Part shown: positions 53,727 through 64,000 of the stretch, one piece after another | Numbering within the stretch: the first letter of the stretch is position 1 | How the letters are laid out: each line of letters begins with the position of its first letter | Source of the DNA: Cryobacterium levicorallinum | GTDB lineage: Bacteria > Actinomycetota > Actinomycetes > Actinomycetales > Microbacteriaceae | Assembly: GCF_004402405.1 (NCBI RefSeq) | Contig: NZ_SOFE01000002.1 | Location: 25,081 to 89,080, forward strand | DNA length: 64,000 bases | Direction: 5' to 3' | Translations under genes and position numbers: made by a program | The notes under the pieces: generated by a model | Seen by the model: only the letters and a program-made list of their open reading frames with translations | Told to the model about the DNA's origin: nothing | The model's database searches: none

Positions 53727-54718
53727 GTGACAGCGATAACGTCATCGGCCCCTGGAAAACTTTTTCTGCTCGGTGAATACGCGGTTTTGCACGGCGCACC
53801 GGCGCTGCTGGCGGCCGTCGATCGCCGAGTCACCGTCACGGTCGTACCGGCCGGGTCCTGGCGGCTGCACGCCCAAAGCATTGGCATCCAGCACCTCGAC
53901 CTCGACGATGAGGGGCAACTACCGGCCGCTCTCAACGCCCAGACCCGGTCGACCCTGCGCCTGTTCGATACGGTGCGAGCGGCAGTGCGAGCCCGAGCCG
54001 GCGGCGGCCCGTTCGAGATCAGCATCGACAGCGCGGAACTCTCCCGCGATGGCCACAAGTTGGGACTCGGGTCGAGCGCTGCGGTGGCCAGCGCGCTCAC
54101 GGCCGCCTTGGCCACGGCCTCGAGGCTGTACCTCGATCGCGCGGCGCTGTTCACACTGGCCCAGTCGGCTCATCGGGCCGCCCAAAACGGCACGGGTAGC
54201 GGCGGAGATGTCGCCGCAAGCGTCTACGGCGGTCTGCTCTCCTATGCCGTCGGCGCGACGCCGGTGCCGTTGCAGTGGCCCAACGATCTCACCATGCTGG
54301 CCGTGGTCACCGGTGAAGGGTCGGTGACAACCGACCTGGTCGGTCGGGTGAACGACTTTGGTGCCGCGCATCCGCTGCAACACGCCCAGGACGTGGCGAG
54401 GCTGACCCGGCTCGCGCACACGGCACAGTCAGCGCTCGCCGACCGCGCCGAATTTCTGCGCCTGATCGACGACTACTTCACCGCGCTGGCCCGGCTCGAC
54501 AGCCACGCCGAGGCCGGCATCGTTACCGCGCGTCACCGGGAGCTGCGCGTCGTGGCCCAGCGGGCTGGTGGCGTGTTCAAGACTTCCGGAGCTGGCGGCG
54601 GCGATGTCGGACTCGCCTTCAGCGCGAGCGGCTTGGCCGCCGAACGGCTCGCGGCAGCACTGACCGACGCCGGCGCATCCGTTGTACCGCTGGTCCTTGG
54701 CGCAGAGGGGACAAGGTC

Positions 54719-54722
<4 letters not shown>
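53727..54722 (+). CDS. mvaK2: Phosphomevalonate kinase
   Basis: 331 residues from GTG 53727. GHMP kinase: APGKLFLLGEYAVLHGAPAL, the glycine loop LGLGSSAAVASALTAA and KTSGAGGGDVGLAF near the C-terminus. It phosphorylates 5-phosphomevalonate. The order mvaD-mvaK2 and the paralogous mevalonate-kinase domain next door make phosphomevalonate kinase the best assignment. The stop overlaps the next start (ATGA). Confidence 0.92.
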
Positions 54723-57022
<2,300 letters not shown>

Positions 57023-57109
57023 TCGATCGCCGCCCCGGGTGTGGGTGATCGCTGGCTCCGTCAGGTTCACCGGCGTGCGCTGCGTCGCGAACGGAGGCTC
57101 CTGGCTACG

Positions 57110-57475
57110 TCACCGGGGTGCGCTCTCCTCGGCGACCTCGTCGCCCGATGCGCGCTGCAGCTCGCCCTGCAGTTCCTGGAAGTACGCGACTTCCTTCTGA
57201 ATACCGGCGGCCTCGCGGGGCGAATATCCGGCGGCCGCCAACTCATGCGCGATGTGGGAATAGGCACGACCATACTCGGCCACCGCCGCGTACAGGGCAG
57301 CTCTACGCGGCTCGTTCTTCGACACGACCTCGGTGTTGTCGAGGTTTCTGGCGCAAAAATAGTTTCGGTAGTCGAGGGTACGTTTCGGCGGGGAAACCGG
57401 CTCGCACAGCTCACGAAGCGCATCCTCCGCTGCATCCAGCATTGAGCGGTTGTCCTTCAATCGATTCTCCGGCAT
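57110..57475 (-). CDS. Small protein resembling the C-terminal domain of type I restriction HsdR
   Basis: 121 residues from ATG 57475. The sequence SMLDAAEDALRELCEPV, TLDYRNYFCA, AALYAAVAEYGRAYSHIAHE and AGYSPREAAGIQKEVAYFQE follows the helical C-terminal region of HsdR motor subunits. None of the nuclease or helicase domains is present, and no hsdM or hsdS lies nearby. It is either a decay remnant of an R-M locus or a stand-alone helical protein derived from it. The frame is open and keeps ordinary codon use, so expression is possible. It is convergent with the HMGR-kinase gene (87 bp). Confidence 0.6.
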   Translation of the reverse strand: MPENRLKDNRSMLDAAEDALRELCEPVSPPKRTLDYRNYFCARNLDNTEVVSKNEPRRAALYAAVAEYGRAYSHIAHELAAAGYSPREAAGIQKEVAYFQELQGELQRASGDEVAEESAPR

Positions 57476-57609
57476 GTCAGCCCATCCTTTGCGAAGTCGG
57501 TCCTTCCAACCTACTCGGGGCGACGGGCGGTCTCGGCGCACGCGGTACGTTTGATGAGCGGAGCATTTATTGCCCGCATGACTGGTAGCTCAGAAAGAGA
57601 CCCCCATTT

Positions 57610-59262
57610 ATGCGCATTCGCGCCCATTCAACATCCTGGCTGCGCGCCGCAGCCGCCGTCCTTGCCACCGTCGCCCTGGTCACCGGGTGCACTGCCACTA
57701 CCCCCACAACCGCCGCCGACGCGAACACCCTCACCTACGCCATCAACGGCGGCACGCTCAGTGGCGGCAAGATGGACATTCACTCGTCGGCGTTCCAGGC
57801 CACTGCCCTCGTGATGCGCAACTCCTTCGACTCCCTCGTCTATGAGAAAGCCGACGGCTCGTTCGTGCCATGGCTCGCCACGTCCTGGCAGATCTCGGAC
57901 GACGGCCTGCACTACACGTTCGATCTGCGGGGCGATGTCACGTTCCACGACGGCGAACCCTTCAACGCCGAGGCCGTCAAGGCCAACTTTGAGCACGTCG
58001 TCGCCCCAGAGACGGCGTCAGCGGATGCTGCCAGTCTGATCGGGTACGCCGAAACCGGCGGCTTCTACGCTGGCACCGAGGTCGTCGACGAATTCACCGT
58101 TCGGGTGAACTTCAGCCAGCCATACGCGCCATTCCTGCAGGCGGTGAGCACCGCCAAGCTTGGCTTCTACTCGCCGGCCACTCTGCGGGACAACGCTGCG
58201 CAGCTGCCGGCCGGTGGACCGGGCATTTCGGTGGGAACCGGACCTTACGTGCTGAGCGAATATACGCCAGACCAGGGCATCGTCTTCACCGCAAACGAAG
58301 ACTACGACTGGGCGCCGGAGGGGAGCTCCCATCAGGGCGCGCCCGCCATCGACACGCTCGAGTTCCGCATCCTTCCCGAATCCTCGGTGCGTACGGGCGC
58401 CCTCACGAGCGGCCAGGCGCAGATCGCCAGCGACATCACCCCGAACACAGTGAGCCAGATCGGCGACGACTTCTCGATCGAGAACGTGACTATGCCGGGC
58501 CTGCCGTACACCCTGTTCCTGAACGAGGCGCACGGCGTCTTCGCCGACGAGAACGTGCGCCGTGCCTTCGCGCTCGGGGTCGATATCGGTCCGGCCGTCG
58601 AGACCATCTACCAGGGACAGGCGGAGCGCGCCTGGAGCATCCTCTCCCCGGCCACGCCCAACTCCTACGACCCGAGCCTCGAAGACAGCTGGGCGTTCGA
58701 CCCAGATCAGGCCAATGCGCTGCTTGATGCGTCCGGCTGGACCGAGCGCGACTCCGAGGGGTACCGCACCAAAGGTGGAGCCCGACTGAGCGCCCAGTGG
58801 CTCGCCTACACCCCGGTCTCCGACGCCAACGCAAGCCTCGGCGACGTGGTGCAGTCTGACCTGCGCGACATCGGGTTCGAAATCGTGCGCGACAACCGTG
58901 AGATCGCCCAATATTACGAGGCCTTCGACGCACGCGACTATGACCTGTCCGACTGGAGTTTCCCCAGCGTCGACGCCGACGTCCTGCGCGCCCACCTACA
59001 CAGCGGCGGCTATAAGAACGGCTCGTCTACGGCCGACCCGGTCGTCGACCAGCTGCTCGACGACGCCATCGCCACGAGCGATCCGACCGAACGCGAAGCG
59101 CTCTACCAGCAGCTGCAGAAGTGGAACGCGACCCATGTGGTCATGGTTCCGATCACGGTGCCCACCGCCATCACCGCCTACAGCAAGACCATCGAGAACC
59201 TGAGCTTCGATCTGTATGGGCAGCCGCTCTTCTACGAGGCGGCCCTCACGACCGCGCCGTGA
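57610..59262 (+). CDS. ABC transporter substrate-binding lipoprotein, family 5 (peptide/nickel type)
   Basis: 550 residues from ATG 57610. Signal peptide with lipobox LVTGC. SBP_bac_5 features: PWLATSWQISDDGLHYTFDL, FHDGEPFNAEAVKANFEH, GTGPYVLSEYTPDQGI and RRAFALGVDIGPAVETIYQG. The family binds oligopeptides, nickel chelates or similar ligands. First gene of a four-gene importer with 4 bp overlaps throughout. Confidence 0.9.
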   Translation: MRIRAHSTSWLRAAAAVLATVALVTGCTATTPTTAADANTLTYAINGGTLSGGKMDIHSSAFQATALVMRNSFDSLVYEKADGSFVPWLATSWQISDDGLHYTFDLRGDVTFHDGEPFNAEAVKANFEHVVAPETASADAASLIGYAETGGFYAGTEVVDEFTVRVNFSQPYAPFLQAVSTAKLGFYSPATLRDNAAQLPAGGPGISVGTGPYVLSEYTPDQGIVFTANEDYDWAPEGSSHQGAPAIDTLEFRILPESSVRTGALTSGQAQIASDITPNTVSQIGDDFSIENVTMPGLPYTLFLNEAHGVFADENVRRAFALGVDIGPAVETIYQGQAERAWSILSPATPNSYDPSLEDSWAFDPDQANALLDASGWTERDSEGYRTKGGARLSAQWLAYTPVSDANASLGDVVQSDLRDIGFEIVRDNREIAQYYEAFDARDYDLSDWSFPSVDADVLRAHLHSGGYKNGSSTADPVVDQLLDDAIATSDPTEREALYQQLQKWNATHVVMVPITVPTAITAYSKTIENLSFDLYGQPLFYEAALTTAP

Positions 59263-60227
59263 CCGCGCACCGCGAGGGCCGTGCGCGTCGATCCGGCCGA
59301 CCGGGCGCCCGCCTGGCCGGCCGGATCGGCGGCATGATTCTCGTGGTGTGGGGCGCCGCCACCGTGGGCTTCTTCTCGCTGCGGTTGATCCCCGGCGACC
59401 CGGTGAACGTGCTCGTGGGGCTCGGCAACGTGTCGCAGCGAGTGCGCGACCAAATCCGAGCAGACTGGGGCTTGGCTGACCCGCTTCTCCTGCAGTATTT
59501 CCACTACCTCGGCCGCCTGCTGCAGGGTGACCTCGGCACGTCGTATCGCATGCAGCAACCCGTCGCCGCGGTGATCGGCCAGCAACTCGCGCCGACGATG
59601 CAACTGATGGGCCTCGCCATCTCGTTCGCCGTGCTGATCGCGTTCGGGTCGGCGCTGCTCGGCCGCGGCAGGCGCACCGGTCCGGTGGCTGGCCTGTTCG
59701 AGCTCGTGGCGGTGTCCTCGCCCACGTTTTGGATCGGCCTGGTGCTGATTGGTGTTTTCGGCTTCGGACTGGGTTGGTTCCCCGTGGTCGCCACTGCCGG
59801 GTTCGGCGCGCTCGTGCTGCCCGCCGTGACCCTCGCCATTCCGGTGGCCGGCATTCTCAGCCAGGTGTTGCGCCAGGGCCTCGACGACGCGGCCGCTCTG
59901 CCCTTCGTCGACACAGTGCGCGCCCGTGGAGCGAGCCAGACCCGCCTCGTGCTGCGGCATACCCTGCGCCACGCCGCAGCAAACAGCGTCACCCTCACGG
60001 GTTACATCGTCGGTTCCTTGCTCGGCGGTTCGGTGCTGGTAGAGACCGTCTTCGCCCGTCCCGGACTCGGACGCGTGGCCCTGAACGCCATCGTCAATCG
60101 GGATGTGCCTGTGGTGCTGGGCATTATTGTGCTCGCCGCAGTGTCGTTCTCGTTGGTCAACCTGCTGGTCGACTTCGTGGCCGACCGTCTCGACCCGCGC
60201 CTGGCGACCGAGCAGGCCTACGCGTGA
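59259..60227 (+). CDS. ABC transporter permease (OppB/DppB type)
   Basis: 322 residues from GTG 59259, overlapping the previous stop. Six hydrophobic helices; N-terminal signature FFSLRLIPGDPVNVLVGLGN and the EAA loop VRARGASQTRLVLRHTLRHA. First permease of the heteromeric channel. Confidence 0.92.
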   Translation: MTAHREGRARRSGRPGARLAGRIGGMILVVWGAATVGFFSLRLIPGDPVNVLVGLGNVSQRVRDQIRADWGLADPLLLQYFHYLGRLLQGDLGTSYRMQQPVAAVIGQQLAPTMQLMGLAISFAVLIAFGSALLGRGRRTGPVAGLFELVAVSSPTFWIGLVLIGVFGFGLGWFPVVATAGFGALVLPAVTLAIPVAGILSQVLRQGLDDAAALPFVDTVRARGASQTRLVLRHTLRHAAANSVTLTGYIVGSLLGGSVLVETVFARPGLGRVALNAIVNRDVPVVLGIIVLAAVSFSLVNLLVDFVADRLDPRLATEQAYA

Positions 60228-61084
60228 GCATTCTCACCGCCGCGCGCTCCCGAACCGCCCGCACCCGACACGTGACCCGGATGCCCACACCGGCCCTCTG
60301 GGTGGCCGCCGGCTTCCTATTGATTGTCTTGATGTCCGCATTGTTTCCTCGGTTGTTCACCGGGGCTGATCCCGTGCGCACGGACATCGGCGCTGCGCTG
60401 CTGGCGCCCGGCCCTGGGCATCCGTTTGGAACCGACCAGGCCGGCCGCGACGTGTTCGCACGTGTCATCTATGGCTCGCGCTACTCGCTCGCGATCGGCT
60501 TCGGGGCTACTCTGATTGCGCTCCTGGCGGGCCTGGTGATCGGCTCTCTGGCCGGGCTGATGCGCCGGGTCGGCGACGGTGTATTGAGCCGGGCGATCGA
60601 GATCGTGATGGCGTTTCCGGAGTTTCTGCTAGCGCTGATCGTGATAGCGATCATCGGGCCGGGGGAGGCGAGTCTGCTGATCGCGGTCGCCATCGCGGTG
60701 ATTCCGTCGTATGCCCGCGTCGCCCGGGTACAGACCTTGGTGGTGAAGCGGGCCGGCTACGTGGAGGCCGCCCGCACACTCGGGGTGTCGCCGGCGGTCA
60801 CCGTGCTGCGGCACGTGGTGCCGAACACGCTCGGGCCGTTGCTCGTGATGGCCACAATGGGAATCGGCACGGCCATCACGGCCGCCGCGGGCCTCAGTTT
60901 TCTCGGCCTCGGGCCGAAGCCGCCCACACCGGAGTGGGGGCTCATTCTCTCCGAGGGACGCAACTTTCTCGCTACAGCCTGGTGGATCGCTGTGTTCCCT
61001 GGACTCGTGATCACCGCGACCGTGGTCTCGACGAGCGTTCTCGGACGGCACCTGCAGGCCAGCGCGGCGGGGCGGCAACGATGA
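60224..61084 (+). CDS. ABC transporter permease (OppC/DppC type)
   Basis: 286 residues from GTG 60224, overlapping by 4 bp. N-terminal helix, then the OppC signature GHPFGTDQAGRDVFARVIYG and the EAA loop EAARTLGVSPAVTVLRHVVP. Second permease subunit. Confidence 0.92.
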   Translation: MSILTAARSRTARTRHVTRMPTPALWVAAGFLLIVLMSALFPRLFTGADPVRTDIGAALLAPGPGHPFGTDQAGRDVFARVIYGSRYSLAIGFGATLIALLAGLVIGSLAGLMRRVGDGVLSRAIEIVMAFPEFLLALIVIAIIGPGEASLLIAVAIAVIPSYARVARVQTLVVKRAGYVEAARTLGVSPAVTVLRHVVPNTLGPLLVMATMGIGTAITAAAGLSFLGLGPKPPTPEWGLILSEGRNFLATAWWIAVFPGLVITATVVSTSVLGRHLQASAAGRQR

Positions 61085-62610
61085 GCGTCGTGAGTGTGCG
61101 CAACCTGCGCGTCGTCGTGCCGGGCGGGGCCGCCGTGGTCGATGGGGTGTCGTTTCGCATCGAGGCTGGGCAGTGCCTCGGCATCGTGGGGGAGTCCGGT
61201 GCCGGTAAGACCCTGACCGCGCGTAGCCTGATTGGGCTCGCCGGCACCGGGGTCACCGCCGACGAACTGACGGTGGCCGGCGTCGACGCCCGCGCCCTCT
61301 CCCCTCAAGGCTGGCGGGGCCTCCGCGGGGCGCGGGTGGGGCTCGTGAGCCAGGACGCCCTGGTCTCTCTCGACCCGCTGCGCCGAGTGGGCGCCGAGGT
61401 GGCCGAACCGCTCGAGGTGCACGAACCGCAGCTCGGCCGTGTCGACCGTTCTCGCCGCGTGCTGCAGCTGCTCCGGCAGGTTGCCATGCCCGATCCGGCC
61501 CGGCGTGCCCGGCAGTACCCGCACGAGCTCTCCGGCGGACTGCGCCAGCGCGCGCTTATCGCCACGGCACTGGCGGCATCGCCGTCGCTGCTGATCGCCG
61601 ACGAACCCACGACAGCTCTCGACGCGACGGTGCAGGCGCAGGTCGTGCGACTGCTGCGTGAGCTGAAGGAATCTGGCCTCGCCCTGTTGCTGATCAGCCA
61701 TGACCTGTCGATCATCCGCCAGCTGGCCGACCAGGTGGCGGTCATGAAGGACGGCCGATTCGTGGAAGTGCAGGCCGCGGCCGCCCTGTTTGCCGCGCCG
61801 CAGCATCCGTATACTCGTCAGTTGCTGGCCGCTGCCGCGTTGGGCACGGCCACGGCGCCGAAGCCGGGCCCTGTGGTGCTCGCCGCACATGACCTCGCTA
61901 AGGCATACGGAACGCTGACGGCCGTCGATGGGGTCTCGTTCGAACTGCGAGCCGGCCACACCGTGGGTATCGTGGGCGAGTCAGGCTCGGGAAAGAGTAC
62001 CGTGGCACGGATGCTGCTGGGCACGCAGTCGCCCGACCATGGTTCGGTGCTGCTGAACGGCGAGCCCTGGAGCGGCCTGCCGGAATCCCAGCGCCGGGCC
62101 CGGCGGGGACGTCTCCAGATCATTCACCAGGACTCGCTGAGCGCTTTCGACCCGCGGGCGACGGTGCTGCAGATTCTGTCAGAGGCTATCGCTCTCGACG
62201 GGATTTCGCGCCGGTGGCGCACGGCTCGGGCGGTGGAATTGCTCGCGCAGGTGGCGCTGGCGACCGGGCTGCTTGGCCGGCGCGCGCACGAGCTCTCCGG
62301 TGGGCAGCGGCAGCGGGTGGCGATCGCCAGGGCGCTCGCCCGGCGGCCGAGCATCCTGGTATGCGACGAGCCGGTCTCGGCGCTCGACGCGCAGATTCAA
62401 TCCCAGGTGCTCGCGCTGTTGGCCTCTCTCCAGGAATCCACCGGACTCGCCATGGTGTTCATCTCGCACGACCTTGCCGTAGTTCGGGCACTCAGTCACG
62501 AGGTCCTCGTGATGAAGGACGGCGTTGTTGTGGAGCAGGGGCCGGCGGTCGATCTCTTTGCGGCGCCGCAGCATCCGTTCACCCGCGAGTTGCTCGCCGC
62601 CCACCGGTAA
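61081..62610 (+). CDS. Fused double ATP-binding protein (OppD-OppF type)
   Basis: 509 residues from ATG 61081. Two complete NBDs in one chain. The first (about 1-255) has GESGAGKTLTAR, LSGGLRQRALIATAL and LLIADEPTTALD; the second (about 265-509) has GESGSGKSTVARM, LSGGQRQRVAIARAL and ILVCDEPVSALD. OppD and OppF are more often separate. Both ATP sites look functional. A GFSIAT/Fe-S cysteine motif of some Dpp ATPases is not evident. Confidence 0.92.
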   Translation: MSVVSVRNLRVVVPGGAAVVDGVSFRIEAGQCLGIVGESGAGKTLTARSLIGLAGTGVTADELTVAGVDARALSPQGWRGLRGARVGLVSQDALVSLDPLRRVGAEVAEPLEVHEPQLGRVDRSRRVLQLLRQVAMPDPARRARQYPHELSGGLRQRALIATALAASPSLLIADEPTTALDATVQAQVVRLLRELKESGLALLLISHDLSIIRQLADQVAVMKDGRFVEVQAAAALFAAPQHPYTRQLLAAAALGTATAPKPGPVVLAAHDLAKAYGTLTAVDGVSFELRAGHTVGIVGESGSGKSTVARMLLGTQSPDHGSVLLNGEPWSGLPESQRRARRGRLQIIHQDSLSAFDPRATVLQILSEAIALDGISRRWRTARAVELLAQVALATGLLGRRAHELSGGQRQRVAIARALARRPSILVCDEPVSALDAQIQSQVLALLASLQESTGLAMVFISHDLAVVRALSHEVLVMKDGVVVEQGPAVDLFAAPQHPFTRELLAAHR

Positions 62611-62618
62611 AACCGGTG
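62602..62618 (+). terminator. Small hairpin at the end of the opp-like operon
   Basis: CACCGGT (62602-62608) and ACCGGTG (62612-62618) form a 7 bp stem with an AAA loop, overlapping the stop codon and followed by TTTCTG. Weak for a terminator. Confidence 0.4.
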
Positions 62619-62654
62619 TTTCTGCGGTGGAATACCCTGTCGTCCTCTGTGGCG

Positions 62655-62756
62655 CTAGCCAAAGAGCGCCGCAACTTTGGTGAGGGTCTGGTAAACGCCG
62701 TAGAGCAGCGGAATTGCGACGAGGATCCAGCCGAGCGCAAGTCGTGCCTTCTTCAT
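62655..62756 (-). CDS. MFS transporter small subunit (33 residues)
   Basis: A tiny frame, ATG at 62756 and TAG at 62655, starting 1 bp after the stop of the MFS gene. It encodes MKKARLALGWILVAIPLLYG followed by a short tail VYQTLTKVAALFG, a single membrane helix with a positive N-terminus. This matches the small-subunit companions found after OxlT-type MFS transporters. Its size, position and composition support a real gene. Confidence 0.75.
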   Translation of the reverse strand: MKKARLALGWILVAIPLLYGVYQTLTKVAALFG

Positions 62757-62757
62757 G

Positions 62758-63798
62758 TCAGGCCTCCCGAACGAGTTCGTGAGCCGGTGTTCGAGGCGCG
62801 TCGGATTCGTGGAATTTGGGATCGACGGGCCGCACCAGCAGATTGGCGATGAAGCCGACGACCAACAACCCCACCATGGTCAACAGTCCCGGTTGATAGG
62901 CCGCGGCAGTGAGCTTGCCTGGCGTGCCCTGGGCATCCAGGAAGGAATTGACGATCAGCGGGCCAGCGATACCGGCCGCAGACCAGGCTGTCAGAAGGCG
63001 TCCGTGGATGGCACCGACCTGGAACGTGCCGAACAAATCGCGCAGATACGCGGGGGCTGCCGAGAACCCACCACCGTAGAAAGAAATGATGATGAACCCC
63101 AGAACGACATACAGTGCCGTCGTACTGGAGCCCAGCAGCGCCAGCAGCACATACAGTGCGGTCCCGATTCCCAGATAGACCACGTAGATGTTCTTGCGTC
63201 CGGTTAAATCCGATGCTGCCGACCAGACGAACCGGCCACCCATGTTGGCGATGGAAAGCAGGCCAACGAAACCGCTGGCAACGGCGGCCGATACGAGGGA
63301 CACTCCATCGTTCTGGCGGAAGAAGTCCTGGATCATCGGTGCGGCCTGTTCCAGAATCCCAATCCCGGCCGTGACGTTGCAGAAGAGCACAATCCAGACC
63401 AGCCAGAACTGCCTGGACTTGATCGCGTTCGACGCCGACACCTGATGGGTGGTGACCAGTGCCTTCCTTGTGAGCACGGAGGGGTCGAACCCCGCAGGTT
63501 TCCAGGTAGCAGCCGGTACCTTGATCGTGAAGGCGCCGAACATCATGTAGGCCAGGTAAATGACGGCGAGACTGAGGAAAAGCTTGCCCACGGCGTCACC
63601 GCTGGCGACCCAGCCGACGGCACTGGAAGTGGGATCGTACCAGGCGAGTAGGGCAGTGGAGACCGGGCTGGCGATGAGGGCGCCACCGCCGAATCCCATG
63701 ATGGCCATGCCCATGGCGAGGCCCGGCCGATCAGGGAACCATTTTATCAGCGTCGAAACGGGAGAAATGTAACCGACACCGAGGCCAAAGTCAAGTGG
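62758..63798 (-). pseudogene. OxlT/OFA-type MFS transporter, 5' end lost by IS30 insertion
   Basis: The C-terminal 340 or so residues of an oxalate/formate antiporter-family carrier. Reading upstream of the first ATG (63714), the frame continues with clear family sequence (GLGVGYISPVSTLIKWFPDR, PGLAMGMAIMGFGGGALI), then ends at a TGA at 63799-63801 that is also the stop of the IS30 transposase. The first helices (about 100 residues) are therefore missing. The remaining part has about nine helices. If transcribed from the IS end, a shortened protein from ATG 63714 is conceivable, but a functional carrier is unlikely. Substrate of the intact form unknown (oxalate, formate or another monocarboxylate). 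Confidence 0.85.
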
Positions 63799-64000
63799 TC
63801 AGGGCAACGCGGGGGTTTTTGCTTCGAGAAGTAGCTGGTTGAGGCGGTAGGCGGGGGTTTCGAGGTTGAGGGTGGGGCGTGGGCGGCGGTTCAGCTTCGC
63901 CGCGACGCGCTGGAGGTCGTCGGGGGTGTGGGTCGAGAGGTCGGAGCCCTTCTCGAACCAGAACCGCAGGAGACGGTTGGTGTTCTCGTTGCTGCCGCGC
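63799..64000 (-). mobile_element. IS30-family transposase, C-terminal fragment (runs off window)
   Basis: The last 66 codons before the TGA at 63799-63801, in minus orientation, read RGSNENTNRLLRFWFEKGSD, LSTHTPDDLQRVAAKLNRRP and RPTLNLETPAYRL. NENTNxLLR and LNxRPRxxL are hallmarks of the IS30 transposase C-terminus (last catalytic Glu in NENT). The insertion boundary lies at about 63787-63799, where MFS homology begins. The other end of the element is outside the window, so target duplication cannot be checked. Confidence 0.88.

Overview
This 64 kb window is high-GC (about 65% by eye) chromosomal DNA from an actinobacterium, most likely a member of the Microbacteriaceae. Pointers to that lineage are an AdnB-type helicase-nuclease followed by the NudC / UvrD2 / zincin_2 / PDZ-Lon / UPF0182 neighbourhood also found in mycobacteria, a DUF7882-type small protein, a 13E12/DUF222 HNH protein, an NrtR-controlled NAD operon, and frequent GTG/TTG starts with ATGA/GTGA gene overlaps. 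The genus cannot be fixed from sequence alone.

Layout. 0-14 kb: DNA repair and housekeeping (3'-complete adnB fragment, degenerate phosphotransferase, nudC, uvrD2, an orphan E1/cyclodehydratase-like protein, zinc alcohol dehydrogenase, zincin_2 protein, membrane PDZ/Lon-like protease, UPF0182 membrane protein). 14-16.7 kb: HNH protein, a 550 bp non-coding stretch and the initiator tRNA-fMet with a textbook terminator. 16.8-20.5 kb: a sugar ABC importer (lipoprotein, permease, single ATPase) ending at a bidirectional terminator, opposite a GntR/HutC regulator that has a perfect palindrome in its upstream region. 20.5-26.2 kb: a surface-polysaccharide-like locus on the minus strand (processive GT2 synthase, two membrane-anchored beta-helix proteins, one secreted beta-helix paralogue). 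26.3-32.3 kb: the NAD de novo operon nrtR-nadA-nadB-nadC-nifS-like, with a double inverted-repeat operator upstream. 32.3-41.7 kb: polyprenol-phosphate mannose synthase with a GT-C glycosyltransferase, nitrilase-family amidase, DUF7882 protein, alpha/beta hydrolase, Old Yellow Enzyme, PLP aminotransferase and a membrane HtrA protease. 41.8-49 kb: a teichoic-acid-like wall polymer cluster (two GT2, CDP-alcohol phosphotransferase, TagF/TagB-like enzyme, TagGH-like ABC exporter). 49-57 kb: a short aconitase-family enzyme, then a mevalonate pathway block with HMG-CoA synthase divergent from mvaD, phosphomevalonate kinase and one protein that joins HMG-CoA reductase to mevalonate kinase. 57-64 kb: a fragment resembling the C-terminus of a type I restriction HsdR subunit, an oligopeptide/nickel-type ABC operon with a fused double ATPase, and an OxlT-type MFS transporter whose 5' end has been removed by an IS30-family element running off the window edge; a 33-residue companion gene follows the transporter.

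How it fits together. The mevalonate block would supply IPP independently of the MEP route common in Actinobacteria; no isopentenyl diphosphate isomerase or thiolase is in the window. The wall-polymer, Ppm/GT-C and GT2/beta-helix loci together indicate heavy investment in envelope glycans. The NAD operon couples synthesis enzymes, an Fe-S-related NifS-like protein and the NrtR repressor. The points most worth following are the HMGR-mevalonate kinase fusion, the GT2/beta-helix locus, the missing conserved cysteine in the aconitase-like protein, the solitary HsdR tail domain and the IS30/MFS junction.
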